Shown here: one piece after another, positions 15,771-24,965 of the stretch | Layout: each line of letters opens with the position of its first letter | Numbering within the stretch: position 1 is the first letter of the stretch | Assembly: GCF_001541315.1 (NCBI RefSeq) | Contig: NZ_LMVK01000018.1 | Location: 1 to 50,034 of the forward strand | Length of the DNA: 50,034 nucleotides | Direction of reading: 5' to 3' | Origin: Agrobacterium tumefaciens str. B6 | Lineage (GTDB): Bacteria; Pseudomonadota; Alphaproteobacteria; Rhizobiales; Rhizobiaceae | Program-made: the position numbers and the translations under genes | The notes under the pieces: model-generated | Told to the model about the DNA's origin: nothing | Databases searched by the model: none | Seen by the model: the letters and a program-made list of their open reading frames with translations, nothing else

Positions 15771-15995
15771 ATGACAATGTCCCAACCAACGGGAAAACGC
15801 CCTTCGGAGACCTGGCGATCAGGCAATGTCTCAGGGTGGCTCGTTCTTGCAGCTTCACCAGCCTTCGCGTCGATGGCCTGGATTTCGGCGAACGACATGC
15901 AGGCGGGGATCTGCGCGTCCCCACCCGGCACGCTGCCCATCAGCGGCATGGCCTTCATGTACCTGCTGATGAGCCTCTTTCACCTGTCGCCCTAG
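15771..15995 (+). CDS. Small two-helix membrane protein
   Basis: 74 residues with two predicted membrane segments (VSGWLVLAASPAFASMAWIS and LPISGMAFMYLLMSLFHLSP). Similar short proteins are common in alphaproteobacteria next to DUF899 genes. The ATG at 15771 follows GGAATCCAGGA. The DUF899 gene starts 62 bases later on the same strand, so the two are probably cotranscribed. Function is unknown. Confidence 0.6.
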   Translation: MTMSQPTGKRPSETWRSGNVSGWLVLAASPAFASMAWISANDMQAGICASPPGTLPISGMAFMYLLMSLFHLSP

Positions 15996-16057
15996 CTGAA
16001 GCTCGCTTCCGCTTGCTGGCGGCAATATCCATCCCCAAAAACCCGAGGAGACTGACA

Positions 16058-16750
16058 ATGAACCGCAAAATCGTTTCAGCCAAAGACTGGCTCGCCGCCC
16101 GGCGGGATTTTCTGAAAGCAGAGAAAGAGCTTACTCGACACCGGGACGAGGTTGCCCAAAAGCGGCTGGCACTGCCATGGGTACGGATCGAGAAGGAATA
16201 TGGGTTCGATACGCTCGATGGCCCCCGAACGCTTGCCGATCTGTTCGATGGCCGATCGCAGCTTCTGGTGCAGCACTTCATGTTCGCGCCGGGATGGAAG
16301 GAGGGTTGCCCGAGCTGCTCTTTCATGGCCGATCACACCGATGGCATGAACAAGCATCTGGCGCATCACGACGTTACCATGATCGCCGTATCGCGGGCAC
16401 CGCTCGCCGACATCGAGCCCTACCGTAAACGGATGGGCTGGCAGTTCAAATGGGTGTCGTCCTTCGGAAATGACTTCAATCACGATTTCCGTGTCAGCTT
16501 CACACCTGACGAAGTCGCCTCCGGCAGGATCGACTACAATTTCGGAGAGTGGCCGGAGCTGGGAGAGGAGTGGCCGGGCATCGGCGCCTTTTACAAGGAC
16601 GACGCTGGCCAGGTCTTCCGCACCTACTCCACCTATGGGCGCGGCGTCGAGGCGATGATGGGTGCCTATCAGCTGCTCGATCTCGCCCCGAAGGGACGCA
16701 ATGAAGCCGAAGGAATGGACTGGGTGCGCCGCCACGATCGGTACGAATAG
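16058..16750 (+). CDS. DUF899 thioredoxin-like protein
   Basis: 230 residues of the DUF899 family, which has a thioredoxin-like fold. The hallmark is the region QHFMFAPGWKEGCPSCSFMA with the CxxC motif (CPSC), followed by FKWVSSFGNDFNHDFRVSF and the YSTYGRGVEAMMG segment. The start at 16058 has CGAGGAG upstream. Family members are annotated only as putative dithiol-disulfide proteins, so an oxidoreductase role is an inference from the CPSC motif. Divergent regulator at 14441-15709 may control it. Confidence 0.85.
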   Translation: MNRKIVSAKDWLAARRDFLKAEKELTRHRDEVAQKRLALPWVRIEKEYGFDTLDGPRTLADLFDGRSQLLVQHFMFAPGWKEGCPSCSFMADHTDGMNKHLAHHDVTMIAVSRAPLADIEPYRKRMGWQFKWVSSFGNDFNHDFRVSFTPDEVASGRIDYNFGEWPELGEEWPGIGAFYKDDAGQVFRTYSTYGRGVEAMMGAYQLLDLAPKGRNEAEGMDWVRRHDRYE

Positions 16751-16804
16751 CAGTCCTTGCGTTTGCCCGTGCGATTGCCGCGAGCGGTGACTGGAGGGGA
16801 TATA

Positions 16805-17040
16805 ATGCCCGAAACGGTTTCAAGGAAAAGCTCCTGGCCGATCTCGACATGCCTGTCGATCAGCTCACTGCCCGTCGTCAGCTTTGCCCTGATCAGCAGC
16901 GAATTGCGGCCAATGGCAATGCTCACGCCAATGGCCCGCGATCTCGGCGTTACGGAAGGCGCGGCGGGTCAGGTGGAGGTCCTTACACTGTTTCCGGGTA
17001 TCGCAGCGCCGACGGTGGCGGTCGTCATCCCCCAATCTGG
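16805..17040 (+). pseudogene. MFS transporter N-terminal fragment
   Basis: After a good ribosome site (GGAGGGG) and ATG at 16805, the frame carries the first helix of a DHA1-type major facilitator protein: VVSFALISSELRPMAMLTPM, ARDLGVTEGAAGQ and FPGIAAPTVAVV. The family needs about 400 residues; recognisable homology ends near 17040 and the frame then becomes non-membrane sequence. It is a truncated gene. The following bases to 17244 show no assignable gene. Confidence 0.65.
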
Positions 17041-17244
17041 ACCTTTGCGTTCTGGTTACCGATGGCGGCAGGGCACAGGCCCGGTTCCGGCGGGGCGGCT
17101 TCGGCCGCCTCGAACTGCAACGTTCTTCGAAGCGGAACAAGTCCTGGCTCTTGAAGGGATCAGAACTGGCGCCCCGCTTTTTGGCCACGCGATAACAACG
17201 ATTTGTCGATTTCGCATTCAGGTAATCTCGCCTCCGTCCAAACG

Positions 17245-17556
17245 TCATTCGTTCAGACGATCAACCAAGCGCTTCATGAGATCCATTCGCTCATGAAGAA
17301 TCGCCACGATGAGGGCGGGCGCATCCTCTCGAGGCAGGCAAAAGACGTAGTGATGTTGGCATCGCGCCATTCGTAACGCCGGATGAAGCACACTCATATC
17401 CTCGAAAGAACCTTTGCCCTCGGCGAGGGTTGCGATACCTCGCTCCAAACCCGAGACGTAGCGACGTACCTGGGCAGCACCCCATTGCGTACGTGTGTAG
17501 CGGATTACCGAACGTAGATCTGATTCCGCCTCCGCGGTAAGAATGTAGGCAGTCAA
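17245..17556 (-). CDS. ParE/RelE-superfamily toxin
   Basis: 103 residues with the ParE pattern: AESDLRSVIRYTRTQWGAAQ at the N-terminus, then ALRMARCQHHYVFCLPREDA and a C-terminal VAILHERMDLMKRL. It starts with TTG overlapping the antitoxin stop (TTGA), a 4-base overlap typical of parDE operons. ParE proteins poison DNA gyrase, RelE proteins cut mRNA on ribosomes; this one reads closer to ParE. The gene appears full length, so this module looks functional. Confidence 0.85.
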   Translation of the reverse strand: MTAYILTAEAESDLRSVIRYTRTQWGAAQVRRYVSGLERGIATLAEGKGSFEDMSVLHPALRMARCQHHYVFCLPREDAPALIVAILHERMDLMKRLVDRLNE

Positions 17557-17804
17557 GCACGACCCTCGGCAATCTCCTCGTCGAGGATCTCACCTACGGT
17601 TTTGGTCGACAGTCTTCCGGCGAGCCCTTCATTGACGCGCCTGTTCACCAAGGTTTTCAACTCCTCCCAGGCTCGTTCTGCGTCTGTGTCACCTGGGAAG
17701 AGGCGCTCAAGTGCATACTGTTTGATTGTCTTGCCCTGCAAAGCGGCCAGCGCCTTCAGGCTTTGATGTTGTTGATCCGTTATGTCGATCGTCAATCGGC
17801 TCAT
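17553..17804 (-). CDS. ParD-like antitoxin
   Basis: 83 residues from the ATG at 17804 (GGAGT seven bases upstream). The N-terminal ribbon-helix-helix-like part is MSRLTIDITDQQHQSLKALA and ALQGKTIKQYALERLF; the C-terminal half is charged and ends ILDEEIAEGRA, the toxin-binding tail. It should dimerise, bind its own promoter and neutralise the downstream ParE. A nested palindrome lies about 27-55 bases upstream. An in-frame ATG at 17834 is less likely. Confidence 0.8.
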   Translation of the reverse strand: MSRLTIDITDQQHQSLKALAALQGKTIKQYALERLFPGDTDAERAWEELKTLVNRRVNEGLAGRLSTKTVGEILDEEIAEGRA

Positions 17805-17830
17805 GTGACGCACTCCTAAACTGAGAAAAC

Positions 17831-17858
17831 CCACATTAACACATATGTTGGCATGTGG
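17831..17858. promoter_or_regulatory. Nested palindrome upstream of parD, candidate operator
   Basis: CCACAT (17831-17836) and ATGTGG (17853-17858) are outer arms, and ACATATGT (17841-17848) is an inner palindrome on exactly the same centre (17844.5). Position just upstream of the antitoxin start fits an autoregulatory operator for a ribbon-helix-helix protein. Confidence 0.5.
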
Positions 17859-18169
17859 CCACCGCCGCCACCTCGGATCCGGTATCGCTTGGAGGGATAT
17901 GTTATTTCGGAGAAGGCGCCGATGCCTCTATTTAATTTCCGCTCAAGCACAGGTCGCTAGACGTGCGCGTTGCAGGCAGAACCCAGCCGGTTCGGCGTGC
18001 CCCTTTCGGCCAGCCATCAAGACAAGGAAAAACTGAAAGCTGATTTAGCCCTCACTCGCTCCTTCTTCTCCAACTCTTGAATGCGACTTGTGACGCTTAT
18101 ATCCACCGCCCGGGGAAGCCTTCGAGTTCCACAAGGCCTGACTTGATAACACTCAGCACCGACAGCCCT

Positions 18170-18359
18170 GACCTTGTCGGCTGATCTGGGTGCCTTCGCT
18201 GACGATCAGTCCGGCTGACGCACGCTGCGCATAATATTCGGCCGTCGCCACGTCGCCGGCAGCCGCTCGCGAACGGGTCATGGGCGGCATGACGATACGA
18301 TTGGGCAGATCAAGAGCACCGAGCTTATAGGGAGTAAACAGCACGAGGTTACCTTTCAT
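18170..18359 (-). pseudogene. Old-yellow-enzyme (alkene reductase) N-terminal fragment
   Basis: From the ATG at 18359 the frame reads [37 protein letters not shown] and [18 protein letters not shown], the first 60 or so residues of an FMN-dependent OYE/NemA-type reductase. The family is about 360 residues; this frame ends at 18153 after a short unrelated tail. Truncated. The 290 bases before it (17859-18152) and 18360-18712 hold no gene I can support. Confidence 0.75.
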
Positions 18360-18712
18360 TGTCGGGATAACTGAGGATTTGGAACCAGAACTCGATCTTA
18401 CCGCCATTTGCGACGAGCAAGTCCCGATCACGCGCATCAAAGGCGACTGCTTCATCCTGAAGATCAGGCGCGATCATATTGGCGTGACAAGCCCGATAAA
18501 CCGGGCATGCGGCAAATCATCTATTCTTCAAAGGGCATAATCAGAACCACTCGCTTTTGGCGAGACTGGCCCCGGCAGATAAACAGGCGCCCTCGCCCAA
18601 TACCAGCGATGACGCCTGCCTGCTTTTACCTCATTCCGGCAGCAACCCTTTACTTGGCCGAAAACGGAAAGCGCCAGATGTTGGACAGTTCGCCACCCGG
18701 CTTCTGCGAGAA

Positions 18713-18826
18713 TCAATAAATTCGCAAGTGATCCGCATTGACGGCAACGCCGACGTTCGCCGCACCAATGCTGGGTTCGAAGTCGAGCGCATCGATAATG
18801 TTCTGCCGCAAAGTATTGTCGTTCAT
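18713..18826 (-). pseudogene. BON-domain protein N-terminal fragment
   Basis: 37 codons from the ATG at 18826: MNDNTLRQNIIDALDFEPSI, then AANVGVAVNADHL, matching the start of rhizobial BON-domain proteins. The rest of the domain is missing; the frame meets TGA at 18713-18715. BON proteins bind membranes or phospholipid. Only the 5' end survives. Confidence 0.6.
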
Positions 18827-19174
18827 GACCATTCTCCCTTTGCTCGTTATGAACCCGGTCATGATCGGAGAACTTGCGAGAACTGACATTGACCACGGTC
18901 AACCCGGCAACAGATTCTGGCCGCCCACGGGCTCCGGTTCGGCAAGTTTTCTCCTTTGCCAAAGCGGGCGCGAAACGACGAGCCCGCCAGCATATATCAG
19001 GCAAGGCGTGTGGAGACGCCGCGACGATCGGGATAAGGCACGGGCCCCGTCAGCGGCAACAAAAGAACGCGACAGTAAACAGTTTTAGGCCTGCTGCGTC
19101 CGCGTGGTGAGACAGACGAGTGCTGGCGGATCCGGCGAGTCCATGTGTCGTCGTAACGGCAACCGGCACCTGTG
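18827..19174. other. Intergenic, no gene assigned
   Basis: No frame here keeps a recognisable family pattern. It lies between the BON fragment and the zeta-type gene and would include the BON gene's old promoter. No repeat or stable hairpin was noted. Confidence 0.4.
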
Positions 19175-19492
19175 CTATTGCCCGATCGACGCTTCGACCT
19201 CGCGCACGGCATCGGCGAGATATTTATGCATTTTCTCTCGTATCAGATCATGTGCGTCCGACAGTCCCAGAACGCCGATATCGTGCTCCAGTTTTTTTAG
19301 GATACCTTCCTCCCCCCGAGAAAAATCGGTTTCGATTATCTCTTCAAGACAACGCTCAATATCCCGGCCAAGCAGCGTCGCCATCCAGTTCGCCAGCAAT
19401 CTGTCGCGCCGTGCGCGAACCCTGAACGCCTTTTCTATCTGCATGACATATTGTTGTTCCGCCATTTTTTCGCGTTCGTCGTAGATCGTCAC
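19175..19492 (-). CDS. DUF1476/ATPase inhibitor zeta-like protein
   Basis: 105 residues, GTG start with GGGAGG upstream. The pattern YDEREKMAEQQYVMQIEKAF then RRDRLLANWMATLLG and a helical C-terminus follows the DUF1476 family. In Paracoccus the zeta member of this family inhibits the F1 part of ATP synthase. This sequence is clearly diverged from the usual housekeeping form (for example it lacks the common AAEKLG text), so it is probably a paralogue. It is followed on the same strand direction by debris and preceded by a split-barrel gene; whether it binds F1 is unknown. Confidence 0.75.
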   Translation of the reverse strand: MTIYDEREKMAEQQYVMQIEKAFRVRARRDRLLANWMATLLGRDIERCLEEIIETDFSRGEEGILKKLEHDIGVLGLSDAHDLIREKMHKYLADAVREVEASIGQ

Positions 19493-19573
19493 AATTCAGT
19501 CCTCCCGTGCTAATCTGTCGACATTCTCCCGTCAGCCTCGCTCCGGACCGAGCTGACATTCACCGCATCCATA

Positions 19574-20053
19574 TCATTGCGGCGAAACCCGCTCAGGCTC
19601 ACCCAGCCTCGCCTCTCTTCCACTTAAGGCGTTGATATCCAGGGCGAAGAATATATGCCGGGAAGCGGCGCGAAGAGGTTGTGGTTGCGGTTGCAGTTTC
19701 AGCCCACCCGGTTCCCACCAGTCAAAATGGTGCGAGAGAAGCGACCAGGCATGGAGCCGCTCCTCACCGGGCGGGTCTTCCTGGGGCAGTTCGCGGAAGG
19801 CCGCATCAACTATAACGCTCACCCATTGATGATCACCGCGGCTCTTGTCGACCTGCAAACAGGCGCGCGGGTTCGACCGAAGGAAATCCAGTTTTTTTCC
19901 TGGCATTGAAAAGGCGTAGAGCCTATTTCCGGAGTAAGCGTAGTATATCGGGACGACATAAGGGGTGCTGTCCTTCGCACATGCCATCCGCGCCAGTCTT
20001 CCGTCCCTGAGTACGGCCAGGCATTCATTGTGTGTCATTTCTCGCACAAGCAT
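19574..20053 (-). CDS. Pyridoxamine-phosphate-oxidase-like split-barrel protein
   Basis: 159 residues. MTHNECLAVLRDGRLARMAC, then PYVVPIYYAYSGNRLYAFSM and PRACLQVDKSRGDHQWVSV are the FMN-binding split-barrel pattern of small PNPOx/NimA-like proteins, which reduce or sequester small molecules with flavin. No signal peptide. It is 81 bases upstream of the zeta-like gene on the same strand and may share its transcript. Substrate unknown; the family is frequent in stress-response clusters. Confidence 0.8.
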   Translation of the reverse strand: MLVREMTHNECLAVLRDGRLARMACAKDSTPYVVPIYYAYSGNRLYAFSMPGKKLDFLRSNPRACLQVDKSRGDHQWVSVIVDAAFRELPQEDPPGEERLHAWSLLSHHFDWWEPGGLKLQPQPQPLRAASRHIFFALDINALSGREARLGEPERVSPQ

Positions 20054-20183
20054 TGCTCCACCTCCCTGACTAAAAAATTAAACCCTTCCTTCTTGCGAAA
20101 CAAAAAGCGGAAACGACGGTACCATGATTCAACTTCGGCGGCCCATTCCCGGCCCTTCCCAAGCCGGTCTTGACAGAGATGTC

Positions 20184-20399
20184 TCAGAGTATGGTCTTGC
20201 CGTTGAGACCTTTGTAACTCGTGCAAAGAGAAAATTTGCTCGCCTCACGCAGAGATTTGTTCGCTTCCTGTAATTTGAGCAACGTCTCACCACTCCTCCA
20301 CTCGTCAAAATTCGCTGCGATCCAATGGATGCCCCGGTCGGAAACAGTAAAAATCATCCAGCCGTCGTCTCCGTGTCTATGGAGTTCGAAATCGGGCAC
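20184..20399 (-). CDS. Small unrecognised protein
   Basis: 71 residues from a GTG (MPDFELHRHGDDGWMIFTVS, then GIHWIAANFDEW). The frame is closed by TAG about 60 bases further upstream and has no ATG. Composition is protein-like and globular, without a signal peptide or membrane helix. I do not recognise it and the start is weak. It may be a remnant. Confidence 0.3.
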   Translation of the reverse strand: MPDFELHRHGDDGWMIFTVSDRGIHWIAANFDEWRSGETLLKLQEANKSLREASKFSLCTSYKGLNGKTIL

Positions 20400-20937
20400 C
20401 TGAAACGACTGCCTTTGCTCAAGATGCCTATCGCTCTTTTGCTAATGGGTTGGCCTGCTCTGTTCCTCACTTTAACGTTCTCGCATTCGGCTTCCTCGCT
20501 GTTTAACTGATCGAAAAACGATGGCAGCTGGACGAATGCCCGCGTTGATGCGCATCAATGGCTAACCGTATTTTTCCGAAGATCTGCCTTAGGTCACGAA
20601 CCAAGCGAAGACATCCGTCTTATTTCGCCGGTACTGGCTAACCCAAAGGCCCTCGAGCGCATCGCCAAGGCTGACCCAATAGCGATCTCGATGCACTCAT
20701 GCCTTGGAATTACGCGCCCTGAACGGCCTCAGCAAGGGTCCCTGCACCTGCAATCGCATAAAGCCGGATAGAACGGCTGGCAGCGCTTGGTTTCGAGGTG
20801 TTGAGATTCACGCGTTTTCCGTTACTGCGCGCGTTGTCGCCTAACGCAACACCTCGTCACGCGGGCCGAAGCCAACCATAGCGCCTTGGGCAAGACGATC
20901 ACATTCTTACGACTAGGTGCCAAACGACACCCGGTCC
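20400..20937. other. Long intergenic, no gene assigned
   Basis: Over 500 bases downstream of ltrA with only short, mutually overlapping frames. A plus-strand run near 20600-20700 (DIRLISPVLANPKALERIAK) looks gene-like but has no start, no family I recognise and stops soon after. Probably decayed coding DNA. No terminator or repeat could be supported. Confidence 0.4.
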
Positions 20938-22152
20938 TCAAAGTTTTACCTGCGCCTTGCCCGCCTCTCGTCGCATGCGGACCAACCGCCCCTCCCAGAA
21001 GCCAGCCGCCAGCATGACGATCGTGGTAAGCCAACCCATGGTCAGCAGATCGACGAATGGCGCGACAGAAAGGAGCGCCAGAAGCGCGACTACGCCGGCA
21101 ATATGCGAAACCGGCAGGACGCCGTACACTACCTTCTTGTAGACGACGCTACCAAGCAGATAGATCGCCGGCCCGCCCGACAGGATCAGCGCATAGGCTG
21201 ACTTGAGCCCGTCGTGGGGATGGGCAAGCACCAGATCGTTGCCGACTGCGGTCGCAATGATCCCGCCGACCAGGATGGCGTGGATGTAGTGGAAATATGC
21301 CCCGATCCGGCCAGGATCATCAGAGCGCGTGATCGCGGCGGTCGCGTCCTTGCTCGACGTGCCGAAATAAAGCCACCACATCGCGAGCGTGCCCAAGAAC
21401 GTAGCGAGAAGCGCCGAGAGTGTCGGCACATCCCAGACCTCGGCGCGCGCCATGGTGGCGCCGGTCGCAAGCAGTGTCTCGCCCAGCGCAACGATCACGA
21501 AAAGCTGGCAACGCTCGGCGAGATGTCCGCCTTCGATCGTCCAGTCGCTCGTCTTAGAGCGTCCGAGGCCCGGTATGGCGAAACCGAACATCGGCGAAAC
21601 ATACTCGCAAGCTACCGCGACTGCCCAAAGAGCCATGCGTGCCTCATGCTCGACGAAGGCGCCGGTGATCCAGAAGACGGCGGCAATTGACACCCAACCC
21701 AACATACGCCGGTAGTTGGCCGCAAGCGGATGATCTGGACCCAACTCCCGGACGATATATGCCGTCCGCCCGACCTGGATCGCCACATATGCAAACGCGA
21801 AGACCAGCCCGCGCTCGCCGAAGGCGCCCGGAATCGCAGAGGCCATAAGGAGGCCAGCCAGCATGACGGCGAAGATCAGGCCGCGGATGCGCGGTGTCTC
21901 CGGGTCGAACCAGTTGGTGACCCAGCAGGTATATTGCCAGCCGAGCCAGACCGCGAACCAGAGGATCAGAGTCTCGATGACGCCCGTGGGGTTCAGATTG
22001 GTCAGCAGCTCCTGACTGAGCTGCGTCACCGCGAAGACATAAACGAGGTCGAAGAACAGCTCCTCGAACGTCACCCTCGCATGATGGCCATCGCGGCGCC
22101 TCAGAAGTGGATGACTGTGCGGAGCATTGCTGTTGCCGGTTGTGTTGGTCAT
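20938..22152 (-). CDS. ltrA: Low temperature requirement protein A (LtrA)
   Basis: 404 residues, about 10-12 membrane helices. The N-terminal hallmark is RVTFEELFFDLVYVFAVTQL, followed by LGWQYTCWVTNWFDPE and later GHLAERCQLFVIVALGETLL, as in LtrA proteins first linked to cold growth in Listeria. Biochemical activity is unknown. The ATG at 22152 has GGGGA upstream; the ATG at 22164 lies right against the previous stop. The small membrane protein gene upstream ends 3 bases before that, so they are one operon. Confidence 0.9.
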   Translation of the reverse strand: MTNTTGNSNAPHSHPLLRRRDGHHARVTFEELFFDLVYVFAVTQLSQELLTNLNPTGVIETLILWFAVWLGWQYTCWVTNWFDPETPRIRGLIFAVMLAGLLMASAIPGAFGERGLVFAFAYVAIQVGRTAYIVRELGPDHPLAANYRRMLGWVSIAAVFWITGAFVEHEARMALWAVAVACEYVSPMFGFAIPGLGRSKTSDWTIEGGHLAERCQLFVIVALGETLLATGATMARAEVWDVPTLSALLATFLGTLAMWWLYFGTSSKDATAAITRSDDPGRIGAYFHYIHAILVGGIIATAVGNDLVLAHPHDGLKSAYALILSGGPAIYLLGSVVYKKVVYGVLPVSHIAGVVALLALLSVAPFVDLLTMGWLTTIVMLAAGFWEGRLVRMRREAGKAQVKL

Positions 22153-22166
22153 GCTTGTCCCCATCC

Positions 22167-22436
22167 TCAGGAGCGTGAAATCTGCCAGATCACCAGGACC
22201 GCAAGAATCGTGGGTAGGACGAAAATGACAAGGAGGATCGGCAACTCATCCCGCACCGAGTAGCCCGCATAACTGACACCAACCCAGAGATTGGCGCTCG
22301 ATATAACAAGCCAGGCGGGAATGAAGAGCTTGGCCGCCGTTGCGAGGCCGGTGGCATCACTACCCCACAGTTTTCCAAACAGCAGGAACACGCCGAGCTG
22401 AACGACACCTCCCGCAATAACCATCAGCATGTGCAT
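22167..22436 (-). CDS. Small membrane protein upstream of ltrA
   Basis: 89 residues with three hydrophobic segments (MLMVIAGGVVQLGVFLLFG, AKLFIPAWLVISSANLWVGV, ILLVIFVLPTILAVLVIWQI). No family recognised. It is 2 bases from the ltrA frame on the same strand, so the two are almost certainly cotranscribed and perhaps work together. No catalytic motif is visible. Confidence 0.65.
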   Translation of the reverse strand: MHMLMVIAGGVVQLGVFLLFGKLWGSDATGLATAAKLFIPAWLVISSANLWVGVSYAGYSVRDELPILLVIFVLPTILAVLVIWQISRS

Positions 22437-22488
22437 TTTGTTTCCCCTATCCGTTGGTCTTCATCAGATGCGCACTGCATCTTCGTCG

Positions 22489-24756
22489 TCAGGCAGGTGC
22501 ATTTGCCGCCGTTGTCTCCGGTGGACGTAACGGCATCGCGGCCGCTGCAGCGTCGGCCGCCGTGCCGGCTCCGGAACGAACGGTGACGGCGTTGGAAGCA
22601 AGCGAAAGACCCGCAGCCCTGAAGGCCGAAAGCAGCCGCTTCATGCCCTCGCGCTTCAGGATACTCGGATTGCCGGGACGCGACGTGAACTTGAAACGAA
22701 CGACCATCGATGTCTCCGTGACAGTCTGGATTCCCTGCATTTTGAGAGGCACCAGGAACTCAGATCCAAACTCCGGATCTTCCAGCATGGCAAGCCCGAC
22801 CTTCTTGGCAGTCTTGCGGATCAGCTCGGCGTCCGCGTCCCGCTCGAAGCGCAGTTCGAATTTGATCGTGCCCCAGTCACGACTGTAGTTCGTCACTGAG
22901 TTAATCTGGCCGAACGGGATGGTGTGGATTGGACCGTTGTGATGGCGCAGTCGAATGGAGCGGACCGAAATGTGCTCTACGGTGCCCATGAGCCCTCCAG
23001 TATCGATGTACTCGCCAATTCGAAACGCATCGTCAGCAATGAAAAAGATGCCGGATACCACGTCCTTTACCAGCGTCTGCGAACCGAAGGACAGGGCCAG
23101 GCCGAGAACACCGAAACCGGCAAGCAACGGGGCGACGTTGATGCCGGTTGACGTCAGCACCAGAAGGGCGGCTATGGCAAGGACCGCCCCCAAAGTCAGA
23201 TTACGGATAACGGGCATGACCGTGGACATGCGGCTGGCCGGTTGCTTGTGCGCTTCGTCTTCGTCCTGTCCCGGAAGGGCGATGGCAGATGTCGGCGCGA
23301 TCGTATCAAAATACCGCCAGAGACCGCTGCACAGCGTCCAGCTTGCGACAACCGCGAGGCCGAGGCGTTGGAGCCAGACAAACCAGCCCGTCACGACTGC
23401 TGTCTCGCCAGACATAAGCGGTTGCCAGAGGATGACGATCAAATGCAATCCGATCAGCCAGACCGCGCCCGAAACAGCGGTGCGAAGTCCCCACAGGAGG
23501 GTGGAATGTAGTCCGGCCGCACCGTTACGGGCAAGGTGTCCGAGAAGCGACCATGACCCCAGTGCGATGATCGGAACCGCGATAAGCACAATCTGCGTTG
23601 TTCCCGCCGCAAAACTCCACGCGGCGCTGTTGGGCGTACCGGCAACCAGAAAGCCTGCGAACCAAATCGCCAGTGCCGAAACCGCATAGAAATCCGGTAG
23701 GATATATCCGGCCATCCGCCGGAAAGTACCCGCATTGGTTCCGGTGAACGCGTTTCTGATATCGCGCCGCCCGGCGATAAACCACCAGAGTTTCAGCAGG
23801 GTCAGAACGGTCGACCCGATCAGAAACCAGCCTTCGATGGCACCCTTGTCCAGGGCGCGTGCATCGGCGAGCCTGACAGTTTCGCCAACGAGCGAGCCGA
23901 TGGCGCCATAGGCGATGAACATCGCAAGATGCCAACGCGGACGTGCAATTCCAATAAGCGGCTCGCCATCCAGAAGTGGTGCAAGAAAAATTCTTCCAAA
24001 CGCTGTGTACAGCGCCGTCACGGTGGCGATCGTCACCAGACCCGCCGCGATCTGAAAGGACAATGTTCCCCCTTCCAACAAAAGTCGGAGACCAACATAG
24101 GCAACTGCGACCAGGATCCCCACGGACACCAGATCCAATGCAAAGCGGCTGATGGTGTCCTTCATTCGACCGGGAAGCGCCAGCCGGTCACCGCGCGGAT
24201 GGAATTTGCCGGGAAAGATGCGCCGAAACGAAAAGGCACCGAGTGCGCCTGCCGCTATGGCGAGAATAGCAGTCCCCACGTCGGTTAAGCCACTTCGGCC
24301 TTCGCCGGCGAGCGTCGTTTCCGTATCTGAAAAAACACCTGCGATCCCTGACGCCCCATTGAGAGCCAGCGTCGCTCCCCGGACAAAAGCGCGCGAAACC
24401 CCGCCCAGCGGCCCGGACGCCTGTCCTTCATCGACCGCCGCAACCGGGACGGCAGCCTCGGAAGCTTGGGCTTCCGTTGCATTTTGCCATTCGCCAGCGA
24501 CGGGTCGCCCCGTCTGCGCAGCAGCGCCCAGCAAACGACCGATCTCCGCATCGCTCTGGCCCTGCCGGAGAATGACCGTGATTGGCCGTTCCTGAGCAAA
24601 CGCGCCCACCACGGCAAACAGAAGCGTGACCGTGCAGGCGCAGGCGACAAAAACAGCCTTCCACCGCGGATCTCGCCGTTGCGGGCGAAACATCCGTTGA
24701 TTTTCACCGGACAAATACCCGGCCGCCGCAATAGTGCGTAGGCTCCCCTCCCTCAT
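22489..24756 (-). CDS. Large MscS-family mechanosensitive channel
   Basis: About 755 residues. An N-terminal signal sequence (FVACACTVTLLFAVVGAFAQ) is followed by a periplasmic segment and some ten hydrophobic helices. The MscS core comes next: pore-lining helix GFGVLGLALSFGSQTLVKDV, then SGIFFIADDAFRIGEYIDTG, IRLRHHNGPIHTIPFGQI and the cytosolic vestibule. Extra N-terminal helices place it with YbdG/MscK-like large members that release solutes on osmotic downshock. The start could be 24756 or 24693 (MFRPQRRDPRWK), the latter placing the signal sequence nearer the N-terminus. Neither has a strong ribosome site. Confidence 0.88.
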   Translation of the reverse strand: MREGSLRTIAAAGYLSGENQRMFRPQRRDPRWKAVFVACACTVTLLFAVVGAFAQERPITVILRQGQSDAEIGRLLGAAAQTGRPVAGEWQNATEAQASEAAVPVAAVDEGQASGPLGGVSRAFVRGATLALNGASGIAGVFSDTETTLAGEGRSGLTDVGTAILAIAAGALGAFSFRRIFPGKFHPRGDRLALPGRMKDTISRFALDLVSVGILVAVAYVGLRLLLEGGTLSFQIAAGLVTIATVTALYTAFGRIFLAPLLDGEPLIGIARPRWHLAMFIAYGAIGSLVGETVRLADARALDKGAIEGWFLIGSTVLTLLKLWWFIAGRRDIRNAFTGTNAGTFRRMAGYILPDFYAVSALAIWFAGFLVAGTPNSAAWSFAAGTTQIVLIAVPIIALGSWSLLGHLARNGAAGLHSTLLWGLRTAVSGAVWLIGLHLIVILWQPLMSGETAVVTGWFVWLQRLGLAVVASWTLCSGLWRYFDTIAPTSAIALPGQDEDEAHKQPASRMSTVMPVIRNLTLGAVLAIAALLVLTSTGINVAPLLAGFGVLGLALSFGSQTLVKDVVSGIFFIADDAFRIGEYIDTGGLMGTVEHISVRSIRLRHHNGPIHTIPFGQINSVTNYSRDWGTIKFELRFERDADAELIRKTAKKVGLAMLEDPEFGSEFLVPLKMQGIQTVTETSMVVRFKFTSRPGNPSILKREGMKRLLSAFRAAGLSLASNAVTVRSGAGTAADAAAAAMPLRPPETTAANAPA

Positions 24757-24965
24757 GAAAACACGCTCGGATTTTTGGTGATACCCTTGCCGGCATAAGG
24801 AGGGAAGCCGATCCGCCGGACATAGCTCTTGGTCGCGTCGCTGACGAGATGTACGCACTCGGCATCAAGCGGTGACTGAAGGCAGTTTCTCATTGCGGGT
24901 TCCGACGTGAAAGGTTGGTTCCATAGAAACAAGGCGGCAGAGAGTTGCTTCGGCCGCCTTGCGGA

